DNA of 64,000 nucleotides from an uncultured Alphaproteobacteria bacterium (GCA_937931645.1 CALHAR010000004.1:1-64000), one strand, 5' to 3'. Positions 1 through 9,724 are shown, counted from the stretch's first letter. Made by a program: numbers and translations. The notes: a model not told the origin generated them from the sequence alone.

Positions 1-492
1 GATAATATATAGATCATCTTTTTTGTTTAAATTTGGTTGGTATTTCGCAAGAGCAATTGTCCACTCTCTTCTAAAGTTTTCATTATCTAAAATCGCAATA
101 ACATCTGCTCTACCTTCATTTTGTTGAATCCAGAAAACCTCTTCAAATGCGTGAATACCTGGAAGCTGCTGCCTAGCATAATCTATCAGCATACCTCTAT
201 TTTCATTTGGTAGAATTTCAACGAAAGTATTTAAAACCGATAAACTATCTTCGATTTTACCGTAAGATGAGAAAGCATACTCCTGCACTTCTGTTGTTGT
301 TTTTAGAAAATCTTCTTTGACAATTTCTTGGATAAAAACGCTCAACGTCGCATAGGCTGTGACGGTTAAAATCAAGCCATTCAAAAAAACCATCAGCTGC
401 GCCATATTACTGGATAACCAGCCAGAACTACTTTTTATAGGAGCAGGCGGCATCATACCGGGTCTATAATTATCGTTACCAATTGCGTTCAT
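1..492 (-). CDS. N-terminal part of a CHASE-like membrane sensor (runs off window)
   Basis: An open frame runs on the minus strand from an ATG at 490-492 to the window edge without a stop, giving 164 residues of N-terminus. It has a short Pro-rich cytoplasmic start, one hydrophobic segment (about residues 30-55), then a soluble, probably periplasmic region. The stretch around YARQQLPGIHAFEEVFWIQQ resembles the pattern of CHASE ligand-sensing domains, which normally precede a histidine kinase, GGDEF or cyclase output. The output domain lies outside the window, so the type of enzyme is unknown. The CHASE assignment is by pattern only. Confidence 0.6.
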   Translation of the reverse strand, partial: MNAIGNDNYRPGMMPPAPIKSSSGWLSSNMAQLMVFLNGLILTVTAYATLSVFIQEIVKEDFLKTTTEVQEYAFSSYGKIEDSLSVLNTFVEILPNENRGMLIDYARQQLPGIHAFEEVFWIQQNEGRADVIAILDNENFRREWTIALAKYQPNLNKKDDLYII

Positions 493-669
493 TTTTCTCT
501 AATGATCCATTTGTTTTTCCTATAAGATAAGAAAAAGCGATTTATACACTTAATATCATGACCAAATAGGGTTAATAGAAGACTAACAAATGAAGAAAAA
601 AGTGAGTAATATCAGCCATTTGTTTACATAACTTAAAAATATTTGCCTCTAACAAGAAAAGAAAGACCA

Positions 670-1005
670 ATGACTCTTACATTTAACGAATTTTTAAAAG
701 TTGATATCCGAGTGGGACGTATTAAAAAAGCCGAAGAATTTCCCGAGGCACGCAACCCCTCTTATAAGCTATATATTGATTTTGGCGATGATATTGGTGA
801 GCGTAAAACATCGGCTCAAATTACGCAAAACTATACAACTGAAGACTTGCAAGGAATGTTGGTCGCTGCTGTTGTCAACTTCCCACCAAAACAAATAGGC
901 CCTTTTATGTCAGAAGTACTAGTTTTGGGGTTTGAAGATAAAGACGGTCACATCACTCTCGTCACACCTGCCAAAGACGTTCCGCTTGGTGGTCGCTTAC
1001 ATTAA
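670..1005 (+). CDS. csaA: CsaA-type tRNA-binding / chaperone-like protein
   Basis: The 111-residue product is a stand-alone tRNA-binding (EMAP-II/OB-fold) domain: FLKVDIRVGRIKKAEEFPEA at the start, KTSAQITQNYT in the middle, and a C-terminal part containing VNFPPKQIGPFMSEVLVLGF. This is the architecture and length of CsaA, which binds tRNA-like structures and has been linked to protein export in Bacillus. The ATG at 670 is preferred over an in-frame TTG at 643 because the fold begins directly after it. It is convergent with the sensor kinase gene and overlaps its 3' end by 4 bp. The role in this organism is inferred. Confidence 0.88.
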   Translation: MTLTFNEFLKVDIRVGRIKKAEEFPEARNPSYKLYIDFGDDIGERKTSAQITQNYTTEDLQGMLVAAVVNFPPKQIGPFMSEVLVLGFEDKDGHITLVTPAKDVPLGGRLH

Positions 1006-2351
1006 ACCGGTAACTGAATAACAACGCGTAAACCATCTTGCGGGCTTTTATCTAGATTAATCTCACCGCCATGGGCAAAGATAATATCCTGTGCAATCGG
1101 TAACCCCAAACCGACACCACCTGTTTTACTGTTACGGGATTTTTCTTCACGGTAAAACGGTTTAAACACATCTTCATAATGCGCCTCATCAATACCTTGG
1201 CCATCATCATCAATGAATATTAAAATATTTTCATCATCACGACTCATTGTAATACGCGCCTTACTTGCATATTTTTTCGCGTTAGAAATTATATTGCCAA
1301 TACAACGGTTAAACGCAACGGGGCGTAAAAACAAATCAAAGTTCTTTTCTGTTTCTACCCACAATTCAACATCAAAACCATCTCTTTCAAATAACGCTTG
1401 CTGTCCCTGAAGTAAATGCGACAGATCAACACGCTCCATCTCTTCATTACCATCGCCCTTGGCAAATTGGAGATACGCATCAATCATCCGTTGCATCTCC
1501 TCAACATCAGATTTTAACGCTTGCCTATCCTCATCATCAGGCAACATTTCAACTTGCAACTTCATACGCGTAAGCGGGGTTCGTAAATCATGAGAGACCC
1601 CTGCTAGCATTGACGTTCTTTGTTGTATTTGCTTATTAATACGGTCACGCATACCGATAAAAGATTGCGCCGCCGCCCGCACTTCACGTGCACCCTCTGG
1701 TTTAAAGAATGGGACATCCCGTCCCTTACCAAAGCGTTCCGCCGCCACCGCTAAGCGTTTAATAGGACGGATTTGGTTACGCATAAACAAGACAGCAACA
1801 ATCAATAAAATAGACGAAATGCTCACCATCCAAAGTAAAAACGCATAACCTGACGAAGAAAATAACCGCCGTTGTGGCGAGGTTATAATCAAAGCCCCCT
1901 CTTCTAACTGCACCTGAACTTGCGTCCATTTTTCCTCAACATCAACAATAATGCTATAGGGGTTTTCTATTCTCTTCTTTAGTTCATGAGATAGAATTTT
2001 TTCAATAATTTGACCACGTCCTACATAATTATCAGGCGCCAATTTTATCTGACCACCTTCTATATATTGCAAATTCAACTGTAAGTTTTTGATAGTTAAA
2101 TCTGACAAGTTTTGAATAAGCGCAGGATCTTTATTTTCGCTAACAACATCAACAATATAAGCAACCTCACCCGCAACCCCCACAGCAATTTTAGATGCTG
2201 TCTTACTCCAATGACCATCGAAGAAAATATAAATGCTAATAACCAACGTTAAAATAATTGGAGCGGTTAAAATAAGTAACGAACGCGCAAACAAAGTGCG
2301 CGGTAACAGTTTTTTCAATGACCAATTTTTTAATGACAAAACATAACTCAT
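1002..2351 (-). CDS. EnvZ-like sensor histidine kinase
   Basis: A 449-residue membrane kinase. TM1 is about residues 24-44, a periplasmic sensor region follows, TM2 is about 169-190, then HAMP (about 191-240). The phosphoacceptor His254 lies in GVSHDLRTPLTRM. The ATP-binding domain has the N-box NIISNAKKY (353-361), a G1 box DDDGQGID and a G2 box GVGLGLPIA. All catalytic motifs look intact. It begins directly after the stop codon of the response regulator, so the pair is co-transcribed and probably translationally coupled. The order regulator-kinase next to ilvE recalls other alphaproteobacteria. The signal sensed is unknown. Confidence 0.92.
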   Translation of the reverse strand: MSYVLSLKNWSLKKLLPRTLFARSLLILTAPIILTLVISIYIFFDGHWSKTASKIAVGVAGEVAYIVDVVSENKDPALIQNLSDLTIKNLQLNLQYIEGGQIKLAPDNYVGRGQIIEKILSHELKKRIENPYSIIVDVEEKWTQVQVQLEEGALIITSPQRRLFSSSGYAFLLWMVSISSILLIVAVLFMRNQIRPIKRLAVAAERFGKGRDVPFFKPEGAREVRAAAQSFIGMRDRINKQIQQRTSMLAGVSHDLRTPLTRMKLQVEMLPDDEDRQALKSDVEEMQRMIDAYLQFAKGDGNEEMERVDLSHLLQGQQALFERDGFDVELWVETEKNFDLFLRPVAFNRCIGNIISNAKKYASKARITMSRDDENILIFIDDDGQGIDEAHYEDVFKPFYREEKSRNSKTGGVGLGLPIAQDIIFAHGGEINLDKSPQDGLRVVIQLPV

Positions 2352-3077
2352 TTATCTTTTTTCCGTCCGTAAAACATAGCCCTTACCCCTTACCGTTTGT
2401 AAGTATCGCGGCATATTACTATCTTCTTCTAACTTACGGCGTAAGCGCGTTACCTGCACATCAACGGTTCTTTTATCAGGGTCCATATCACACGCGGCAG
2501 ACAAAGCGTCGCGGCTCATGACACTGCCCTTTTGTCCCAAAAGCGCATTAAGCAAATTGGCTTCACCATCGGTCAATTTCACACGCGTATCACCATCTAA
2601 TAGTTCATTATGGCTGGAATGATAAATCCAACGACCAATCTGTACTTCTTTTTCAATGATCTTTGGTTGTGGCTTGCGGCGCAATATAGCCTGAAGCCTT
2701 AACACCAATTCACGTGGATCAAACGGCTTGGTCAAATAATCATCTGCACCTGATGTTAACCCTTTAATCTTATCGTCCGTTTCACCCATCGCGGTTAACA
2801 ACAAAATAGGCACATCATTATTAACATTATTTTGCTGGCGCAGCTCTGCGGTAAACTCCATTCCATCTTGCCCCGGCATCATCACATCAACCACCAACAC
2901 ATCATATTCCGCCAAGGCTAAAACCTCTTTGGCTTGCGCCGCATCTTGCGCGGTACTGACAAAAAAACCATGCTCTTTTAAGTAACGCGCGACAAGCTCT
3001 CTTATTCGGTCATCATCATCAATGACCAGAACATGCGGCAAAAGTGCCAAATTGGTATTTTCTGCAGTAATATCCAT
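2352..3077 (-). CDS. OmpR-family response regulator
   Basis: A 241-residue two-domain regulator. The receiver has the acidic pocket IDDDD (19-23), phosphoacceptor Asp64 in VVDVMMPGQDG, Thr95 and Lys117 (TKPFDP). The C-terminal winged helix has the OmpR/PhoB-type ending TVDVQVTRLRRKLEED followed by the wing. It is the cognate partner of the downstream kinase gene. It is divergent from ilvE, and the 122-bp intergenic space should hold both promoters. Target genes cannot be read from the sequence. Confidence 0.93.
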   Translation of the reverse strand: MDITAENTNLALLPHVLVIDDDDRIRELVARYLKEHGFFVSTAQDAAQAKEVLALAEYDVLVVDVMMPGQDGMEFTAELRQQNNVNNDVPILLLTAMGETDDKIKGLTSGADDYLTKPFDPRELVLRLQAILRRKPQPKIIEKEVQIGRWIYHSSHNELLDGDTRVKLTDGEANLLNALLGQKGSVMSRDALSAACDMDPDKRTVDVQVTRLRRKLEEDSNMPRYLQTVRGKGYVLRTEKR

Positions 3078-3199
3078 CTTCCTCTTGAATAACAGCTCCC
3101 CATATTTTTAACAAGATTCTGATGAACAAGCTTGCATTTATGCGCTTTATGCCAAAAAATAGAGGTGTTTTGAAAGAATAACTTAAGAAAGTATATATT

Positions 3200-4069
3200 A
3201 TGAGTGCAGATTTTAGTGATCGAGACGGTTTTATCTGGGTAGATGGCGAAATTGTCCCATGGCGCGATGCTAAAATTCACATACTGACACATGGACTGCA
3301 CTATGCATCGTCAGTTTTTGAAGGCGAGCGCGCCTATAACGGTAAAATTTTCCTCTGCCAAGAACATTCGGAGCGCTTCATTCGTTCTGCCGAATTAATC
3401 GATATGACAATGACAATGAGTGCCGAAGAGCTCAACACAGCTAAATATGACATATTGAAAGCGAATGATTTAACGGACGCTTATATCCGCCCTATCGCAT
3501 GGCGTGGCTCTGAGCAGCTTGGTATTTCTGCCCAAGCGACACAAACCCATGTTGCCATTGCCTGTTGGGAATGGCCTAGCTATTTTGGCGAAGAAGCCCG
3601 TGAAAAAGGGATCTCCATCATGACTGGAAAATGGCGCACACCCATGCCAGATACCGCCACCACCGCCAGTAAAGCCGCAGGACTTTATGCCACCCACACT
3701 ATGTCCAAACATGCGGCAGAGGCCGCAGGTTACACCGATGCCCTGATGTTGGATTATCGCGGCCTCGTCGCGGAGCTAACAGGTGCAAATTTATTCATGG
3801 TTAAAGATGGTGTGATTAAAACTCCAAATCCAGATTGCTTCTTAGATGGTTTAACGCGCCAAACGATTATCAAGCTGGCCAAAGACCATAACATCCCTTT
3901 AGAAGTTGGAGACATCACCCCTGACGATTTAAAGCAAGCCGACGAAGTCTTTGCCACAGGCACCGCCGCCGAGGTTACCGCCATCGGTAAAATAGATGAC
4001 ACAGTCTTTACCGTCGGCCCTATCACCCGTCAATTACGCGAAGCCTATGAAGCCTTAGTACGGCAATAA
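3200..4069 (+). CDS. ilvE: Branched-chain amino acid aminotransferase
   Basis: A 289-residue class IV PLP-dependent aminotransferase, which catalyses the last step of Val, Leu and Ile synthesis (and the first of their breakdown) with 2-oxoglutarate/glutamate. Family marks include SSVFEGERAY (37-46), the PLP lysine in TASKAAGLYATH (Lys158) and the cofactor-binding AELTGANLFMV. Length matches the short alphaproteobacterial form. D-amino acid transaminase and ADC lyase share this fold, but the EGER and SKAAGLY context favours IlvE. The gene stands alone, 47 bp ahead of the symporter. Confidence 0.9.
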   Translation: MSADFSDRDGFIWVDGEIVPWRDAKIHILTHGLHYASSVFEGERAYNGKIFLCQEHSERFIRSAELIDMTMTMSAEELNTAKYDILKANDLTDAYIRPIAWRGSEQLGISAQATQTHVAIACWEWPSYFGEEAREKGISIMTGKWRTPMPDTATTASKAAGLYATHTMSKHAAEAAGYTDALMLDYRGLVAELTGANLFMVKDGVIKTPNPDCFLDGLTRQTIIKLAKDHNIPLEVGDITPDDLKQADEVFATGTAAEVTAIGKIDDTVFTVGPITRQLREAYEALVRQ

Positions 4070-4116
4070 TTTTAGAGTAACGAGCACAGAAACTTACATT
4101 TAAGAAGGACATAAAC

Positions 4117-5573
4117 ATGCAACAATTTCATTTTATTATCGGGCTTACCGCGCTTTATTTCTTCGTTATTTTGGGTTTCGTTCTTTACGCGCGGATTAAA
4201 TCAACCAATAGCCTTTTACCAGGGTTAAACGAATTTTTCTTAGCTGGGAAAAACCTCTCCCCCCTCGTCCTTACTTTTACCTATATGGGTAGTTTATTTA
4301 GTACTTTCACGGTTTTAGGTATTCCCGCTCTGGTTTATGCCCACGGGGGCAGTGCCATTATCTTTTACTTTAGTATCGCTGTAGTCGGTAGTATCTTGTT
4401 CTACATCATTGGTAAAAAATGCGCCGTTTTGCCGAAACAAAGCGTATATTCTCTCCTTTAGAAATCATTAGCCATCATTATAAATCGCGCCATTTAGGAT
4501 TGTTTATGGCGGTTATTTTCACCGTATTTTTAATGCCCTATATCTCCCTACAACTTGTTGGAATTGGTGCCTTTATCAACGCCTATACTGATGGTGCTAT
4601 TACTTACACAACAGGCGTTGGCTCTATGATGTTTATTATCTTTGTTTATTTATTTTTAGGGGGAATGCGCGCTGTCGCCTACACAGACTTTGTTCAAATC
4701 ACGGCATCATTCATTGGACTTCTTGCAGGGTTATTCTTACTTTTTAATCATTTCGATTTATCATTTTCCTCTATCTATCAAAGAGTAAATGAAATATCAC
4801 CTGAACATTTAACACTTAAGGGAGCTAAGGGCTATTATACATTTCCTATTCTTACCTCTTTAGCCCTTATTACTTCTGCTATCTTCATACAACCGCATAT
4901 ACTCACACGCGCTCTCATGGCTAAGAACGATCGCGATATAAACCTTATGACTATTGGTGTTATTATCGGCTATGTATTAGCAGGCTCTATCGGCCTTACA
5001 TATGGCCTGTCCATTTACCTATCCTACGGCCCAGACTTACAGCCTAACCTTGTTATGGGCTATGTTTTTAAAGAGTTGGGCAATATTGGATTGATAGGTT
5101 TAATCGTATCTGGCCTCATGCTAATGGGCGCTTTAGGGGCGGCAATGTCGACCGCGGACTCCCTGCTTATTGCCATTGGGCAAATTGCAACACGTGACAT
5201 GGTGCGTCCTTTTTTCCGCATAACACCAACGAAGCAAGTGATACTCTCTAAAATCATTATGATGATTATCTTGGTTGCAGCCTTTGTCACAGGGTTAAAA
5301 CCACCGCAATTTATGACAGATCTCGCCATTTATTCTGCGATTGGTGCCGCTATTATGATTCCAACAATGCTAAGCATGACATGGAAACGTCGTTCTACAA
5401 TCGCGGCTTTTGCCTCCATCATTATGGGGTTAATTGGGTTCTTTATTGCCGCAGGTTATAAAGTAAAAATAGGACATGACTTATTAGAAGGGGTCCATAC
5501 AGGCACCCTGCCCCTTGTCCTATCTTTTGTGACCTTTTATGGGGTGTGTTTTTTAAGGAAACTTAAACATTAA
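4117..5573 (+). pseudogene. Sodium:solute symporter family transporter, interrupted by a frameshift
   Basis: Two overlapping frames encode consecutive parts of one SSF transporter: 4117-4461 (114 aa, about three membrane segments) and 4419-5573 (384 aa, the rest). Joined, they give about 485 residues, a normal SSF length. The switch lies at a run of six A (4414-4419); one extra A would fuse GGMR-bearing downstream sequence directly to FYIIGKK. No other lesion is seen, so it is a fresh mutation, an assembly or sequencing error in a homopolymer, or a slippage-dependent gene. Substrate is unknown (PutP/pantothenate-like family). The 3' end overlaps ychF by 11 bp, tail to tail. Confidence 0.8.
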
Positions 5574-6666
5574 ACCTGAATAAGATGATGTCGCCATCAA
5601 CGACGACATATTCTTTGCCTTCTTGGCGCATTTTACCAGCATCTTTGGCGCCCTGCTCTCCATTGTTGGAAATAAAGTCATCAAAGGCGATGACTTCTGC
5701 CTTAATAAATCCTTTTTGGAAATCTGTATGGATTGCTCCCGCCGCCTCTGGTGCTTTGGCGTCTTTACGGATTGTCCATGCACGGGTTTCTTTTGGCCCC
5801 GATGTAAAATAATTATGCAGGTTGAGCAAGCTATACCCCGCTTTAATAATTTTATCGAGTCCTGCTTCTTCCAAGCCTAGACTTTCTAAAAATTCAGTTT
5901 TTTCTTCTGCGCTTTCTAACTGCGCAATTTGCGATTCAATTTCCGCACAAATCACAACCGCACTTGCACCTTTTTTTGCGGCCATCGCTTCGACTTTTTT
6001 ACTAAACTCGTTTCCGCCTGCGGCGTCATCTTCATTAACATTACAAATATAAAGAATAGGTTTCGCCGTCAGCATCATCATTTGTTTTTGCCAACGTACT
6101 TCATCCTCATTTTCTGCTTCAACGACACGAGCAGGCTCCCCCTTGTCCAGCGCTTCTTTTACACGCTTCATCAAATCAAGCTGAGCAACTAAATCCTTGT
6201 CACCCCCTTTGGCTTTACGTTCGATGTTTCCAATTTGTTTTTCAACACTTTCTAAATCCGCCAATAACAGCTCTGTTTCAATCGTTTCTGCATCACGCAA
6301 GGGATCAACCGAGCCATCAACATGCGTGATATCCGCATCTTCAAAACAACGTAATACATGGATAATCGCGTCCGTCTCACGAATATTGGTCAGGAACTTA
6401 TTACCCAGCCCCTCGCCTTGGCTTGCGCCTTTTACAAGGCCGGCAATATCAACAAATTCCAACTGCGCAGGAATAACTTTGGCGGAGCTTGAAATTGTCG
6501 CAATCTGGTCAAGGCGCGTATCAGGTATAGCAACCTTACCAACATTAGGCTCAATCGTACAAAACGGAAAGTTCGCCGCTTGCGCCGCCGCTGTTGCCGT
6601 TAAGGCATTAAATAATGTCGATTTTCCAACATTAGGCAACCCAACAATTCCACAATTAAAACTCAT
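5563..6666 (-). CDS. ychF: Redox-regulated ribosome-associated ATPase YchF
   Basis: A 367-residue Obg-family P-loop protein, the expected length for YchF/OLA1. The G1 motif is GLPNVGKSTLFNALT near the N-terminus and G3 is DIAGLVKGASQGEGLGN. The family's altered G4 appears as NVNEDD, explaining the ATP preference. The C-terminal TGS domain includes TRAWTIRKDAKAPEAAGAIH and ends with the characteristic DGDIILFRFNV. A ribosome-binding site (AAGGA) precedes ATG 6666. It acts on ribosomes and in stress adaptation. The usual partner pth lies just upstream, separated only by a GNAT gene. Confidence 0.97.
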   Translation of the reverse strand: MSFNCGIVGLPNVGKSTLFNALTATAAAQAANFPFCTIEPNVGKVAIPDTRLDQIATISSSAKVIPAQLEFVDIAGLVKGASQGEGLGNKFLTNIRETDAIIHVLRCFEDADITHVDGSVDPLRDAETIETELLLADLESVEKQIGNIERKAKGGDKDLVAQLDLMKRVKEALDKGEPARVVEAENEDEVRWQKQMMMLTAKPILYICNVNEDDAAGGNEFSKKVEAMAAKKGASAVVICAEIESQIAQLESAEEKTEFLESLGLEEAGLDKIIKAGYSLLNLHNYFTSGPKETRAWTIRKDAKAPEAAGAIHTDFQKGFIKAEVIAFDDFISNNGEQGAKDAGKMRQEGKEYVVVDGDIILFRFNV

Positions 6667-6679
6667 ATCTTTTTCCTTT

Positions 6680-7141
6680 TTAATCTTTCAATATTTTGGT
6701 CATTAACGCCATCCGAACAAGGTTTTTACTAGTAGTGTTTTCTTGAAAACCTATTTCTTTATAAAACCTTTTCACACCCTTGTTCCAATCCTGAAAAGAA
6801 ACTTTAAATTTTTGAATTCCCTCTTCTTCTTTCAACGTTATCAAACTATTTAGTAAAAACTTACCTGCCCCTTGATTACGATAAGACTCCGTAACACACA
6901 TATTTTGAATATCATATCCGCAGATACACTGTTCAAAGCTAAAAAATTTAAAACCCGTTATATAACCAATTACTTCTTTATTCACTTCCACCACAAACGA
7001 TTCAAAATCGTCCCAACTATCTAAATAATTTTGAGCAGTAGCCCTATGAGTATCTCCATGATACTCACTTAACTCACCTGCTAAATTAACCAATATTGTA
7101 ACATCCTCTTTTTGTGCCTTTCTAAAAGAATACTGGGTCAT
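6680..7141 (-). CDS. GNAT-family N-acetyltransferase
   Basis: A 153-residue single-domain acetyltransferase. The acetyl-CoA binding motif A is visible as NMCVTESYRNQGAGKFLLNSL (about 20 residues in the middle third), followed by the typical motif B region ending FYKEIGFQEN. The ATG has an AGGAAA ribosome-binding site. It is inserted between pth and ychF, 13 bp ahead of the latter, and is likely co-transcribed with them. The acceptor substrate cannot be predicted. Confidence 0.82.
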   Translation of the reverse strand: MTQYSFRKAQKEDVTILVNLAGELSEYHGDTHRATAQNYLDSWDDFESFVVEVNKEVIGYITGFKFFSFEQCICGYDIQNMCVTESYRNQGAGKFLLNSLITLKEEEGIQKFKVSFQDWNKGVKRFYKEIGFQENTTSKNLVRMALMTKILKD

Positions 7142-7165
7142 GACAATTTCCTGTTTTCTCTAAAA

Positions 7166-7738
7166 CTAAACTTTAAAATTTTCGACCACCCGCGCCATAT
7201 ACTCGTTATGTTTACCATCAATCAAACCATCGATATTTTTTGACAACACATAAATCCAATCATCGAGCCATTTTTGCTCTTCCTTACTAAAATCACTCAG
7301 CACATAACCACTGACACGGTTTTTATCACCAGGGTGGCCAATACCAAGGCGTACCCGCCAATATTCTTTATTCCCTAAATGTGCATCAATAGATTTCAAC
7401 CCATTATGTCCGCCTGTGCCGCCGCCCTGTTTTACTTTTATTGCACTGGGCGCCAAGTCCAACTCATCATGAAAAACGATGATTTTTTCAGGCGGTATTT
7501 TATAAAAATCCGCGCATTTACGGACTGAAATTCCCGAGTCATTCATATACGTCATAGGTTTTAATAAAATTACTTTCTGGTTCGCAATTCTACCTTCAGA
7601 AATCTCACCCTGGAATTTAGATTTAAAATTAGGGAATATATTATCGCGCGCCAATTCATCAGCTACCATGAAGCCAATATTATGCCGATTATCCTCATAT
7701 TTATCACCAGGATTCCCCAGCCCTATAATAAGCCACAT
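7166..7738 (-). CDS. pth: Peptidyl-tRNA hydrolase
   Basis: Cleaves peptidyl-tRNA released from stalled ribosomes. The 190-residue protein starts WLIIGLGNPGDKYEDNRHNI, where the Asn and the catalytic His of the family are present, and continues with KPMTYMNDSG, FHDELDL and GGGTGGHNGLKSI. I prefer the ATG at 7738: the upstream ATG at 7777 would add a Lys-rich 13-residue tail not typical of Pth and has no clear ribosome-binding site. It follows rplY, as in many bacteria, but a terminator-like hairpin lies between the two genes. Confidence 0.95.
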   Translation of the reverse strand: MWLIIGLGNPGDKYEDNRHNIGFMVADELARDNIFPNFKSKFQGEISEGRIANQKVILLKPMTYMNDSGISVRKCADFYKIPPEKIIVFHDELDLAPSAIKVKQGGGTGGHNGLKSIDAHLGNKEYWRVRLGIGHPGDKNRVSGYVLSDFSKEEQKWLDDWIYVLSKNIDGLIDGKHNEYMARVVENFKV

Positions 7739-7790
7739 ATCTAAATTCTTTTTCTTTTTAAAAATATTAAACATCATACGAACTATAAAT

Positions 7791-7824
7791 AAAAAAAGAG
7801 GATACCGCTATAGCACCCTCTTTT
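7791..7824 (-). terminator. Intrinsic terminator after rplY
   Basis: A 7-bp stem (AAAGAGG at 7795-7801 with CCTCTTT at 7817-7823) encloses a loop that itself contains the palindrome GCTATAGC (7807-7814). Read on the minus strand it is followed by a run of T (complement of 7791-7797). It sits 23 bp past the rplY stop and would end the rplY transcript or attenuate read-through into pth. Confidence 0.75.
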
Positions 7825-7846
7825 AAAATTATTTGTTATAAAAGAC

Positions 7847-8539
7847 CTACTTTTTATCGTCTTCGGCTTTAGCGTCACCACCTTCAGCTTTCTCACCTTC
7901 AGCACCTTCAGCAGCCCCTTCGCCTTCAGCACCCTCTTCGCCTTCAGCAACTTCTGGTTCATCTTCAACAATCTCACGTGGCGCAACAATAGCCGCTAAT
8001 GTAAAGTCACGATCACTAATCGTTGGTTTAGCACCATCAGGCATAATTGCCGCGCTAATTTTAATTGAATCACCAATATCAAAGTCAGAAATATCAACCG
8101 TAATTTCATCAGGGATAGCAACTGCCTTACAGTCAACTTCAACCTCATAACGCACAACGTTCAAAATCCCTTTTGCAAGAAGACCTTTACATGAATCTTG
8201 GTTTGTAAAGGCAACAGGTACAGCAACCGTAATGGTTGTCTTGTCTGTTACACGTAAGAAATCAACATGAAGAACATTACTGCTCACAGGATGTAATTGA
8301 ACATCACGCGCCAGAAGCTTCATCTTTGTTCCTTCTAAATCTAATTCACAAATAGAAGTAAACATATGCGCCTTGTTATATTCAAGGTTTGCTTCTTTTG
8401 TTGAAATTGAAATTGTTACAGGGTCTTTATTATCGCCGTAAATAACGGCTGGTGTTTTATTTTCTCTACGAAGTGCTCGAGCGACCCCCTTACCGGCGCG
8501 TTCACGTTTCATCGCAGACAATTCATATTGTTTTGCCAT
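7847..8539 (-). CDS. rplY: Large-subunit ribosomal protein L25/Ctc (general stress form)
   Basis: A 230-residue two-domain L25: the 5S rRNA-binding domain (ALRRENKTPAVIYGDNKDPV, HPVSSNVLHVDFLRV) followed by the TL5/Ctc beta domain (VAIPDEITVDISDFDIGDSI). It ends in about 40 low-complexity residues rich in Glu, Ala and Gly with a few Lys, a tail common in alphaproteobacterial L25 proteins. The start has a good ribosome-binding site (AAAAAGGATACC). It is followed by pth, the classic arrangement. Confidence 0.96.
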   Translation of the reverse strand: MAKQYELSAMKRERAGKGVARALRRENKTPAVIYGDNKDPVTISISTKEANLEYNKAHMFTSICELDLEGTKMKLLARDVQLHPVSSNVLHVDFLRVTDKTTITVAVPVAFTNQDSCKGLLAKGILNVVRYEVEVDCKAVAIPDEITVDISDFDIGDSIKISAAIMPDGAKPTISDRDFTLAAIVAPREIVEDEPEVAEGEEGAEGEGAAEGAEGEKAEGGDAKAEDDKK

Positions 8540-8602
8540 GTCTGGTATCCTTTTTGTTAATCCTCATACACGTAACCGTGGACAAGGTTTTCTCTAATGT
8601 AA

Positions 8603-8650
8603 GGCGCCCTCCAGGGGTGTGCGCCATGCTCCACTGTGAAGCAATGGCGT
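8603..8650. other. Structured intergenic segment between prs and rplY
   Basis: The 157-bp gap between prs and rplY contains a strong inverted repeat: GCCATGCT (8623-8630) pairs with AGCAATGGC (8640-8648, one bulged A), and GGCGC/GCGCC at 8603-8607 and 8621-8625 can form an alternative stem. No T-run follows, so it is not a clear intrinsic terminator. It could be a rho-type end for prs or a leader structure for rplY. Confidence 0.4.
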
Positions 8651-8696
8651 AAATAACCCTATTTCAGGTCAAAATTCAAGGGATTTGTTGGGTTTA

Positions 8697-9629
8697 TTAC
8701 TTGAAAAGTGCAGAAACTGAACGTTCTTCAGCAATTCTACGCATCGCCTCACCAATCAATGGCGCAACTGAAAGCTGCTTGATACTGCTAGACGCGCGTA
8801 CAGCGTCAGTTGCAGTGATCGAATCTGTAATGACTAAGCTTTCCATTTCTGAATCTGTCACACGCGCCACCGCGCCGCCAGATAACACCCCATGTACCAC
8901 ATAGGCGTGGACAGATTTTGCGCCATTTTCTTTCAACGCCGCCGCTGCATTACACAATGTTCCTGCGCTATCAACGATATCATCAATCAAGATACATTCT
9001 TTACCTTCAACATTCCCGATAACGTTCATGACCTCAGACACCCCTGCCTTTTCACGGCGCTTATCAATAATCGCCAAATCCGCACTCATCCGTTTAGCGA
9101 TAGAACGCGCGCGCACCACACCACCCACATCTGGTGAAACCATAACAAGGTTATCAGAATCAAACTTTTGCTTCATATCAACAGTCATCGTTGGGCTGGC
9201 GATTAAGTTATCCGTTGGAATATCAAAGAATCCTTGGATTTGACCCGCATGTAGATCCATCGTTAATACACGATCTGCCCCAGCCGCCGTTATAATATTC
9301 GCCACTAATTTGGCTGTAATCGGTGTTCTACCCCCTGTTTTACGGTCCTGACGTGCATAACCAAAGTAAGGCATCACCGCCGTGATACGTCTTGCAGAAC
9401 CGCGTTTCAACGCATCAATAGTGATGAGTAACTCCATCAAGTTATCGTTACAAGGATACGAAGTTGATTGCACAATAAAGCAATCTTCACCGCGAACATT
9501 CTCCATAATTTCAACAAAGATCTCCATATCTGCAAAGCGTCTGATACTGGCTTTAGTCAAAGGTATTTCTAAGTAATCAGAAATAGCCTCTGATAAAGGT
9601 AGGTTGGAGTTACCGGCAATGATTTTCAT
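8697..9629 (-). CDS. prs: Ribose-phosphate pyrophosphokinase (PRPP synthetase)
   Basis: Makes PRPP from ribose-5-phosphate and ATP for nucleotide, His and Trp synthesis. The 310-residue protein has the class I marks: start [16 protein letters not shown], the flexible loop YARQDRK, the divalent metal region [12 protein letters not shown], and the PRPP-binding signature [17 protein letters not shown]. The ATG at 9629 is chosen over an in-frame ATG at 9674 because Prs normally begins with this strand; an ACGGA site lies upstream. The gene stands between pgeF and rplY on the same strand. Confidence 0.97.
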   Translation of the reverse strand: MKIIAGNSNLPLSEAISDYLEIPLTKASIRRFADMEIFVEIMENVRGEDCFIVQSTSYPCNDNLMELLITIDALKRGSARRITAVMPYFGYARQDRKTGGRTPITAKLVANIITAAGADRVLTMDLHAGQIQGFFDIPTDNLIASPTMTVDMKQKFDSDNLVMVSPDVGGVVRARSIAKRMSADLAIIDKRREKAGVSEVMNVIGNVEGKECILIDDIVDSAGTLCNAAAALKENGAKSVHAYVVHGVLSGGAVARVTDSEMESLVITDSITATDAVRASSSIKQLSVAPLIGEAMRRIAEERSVSALFK

Positions 9630-9724
9630 GGTCGTTTTTTCCGTAAGCTTGTATGATGTGTTATAGCCAGACATTAGAAAATGAATTCGCTTAAATCAAT
9701 AGCCAAATCAACATCTTCACAAAT

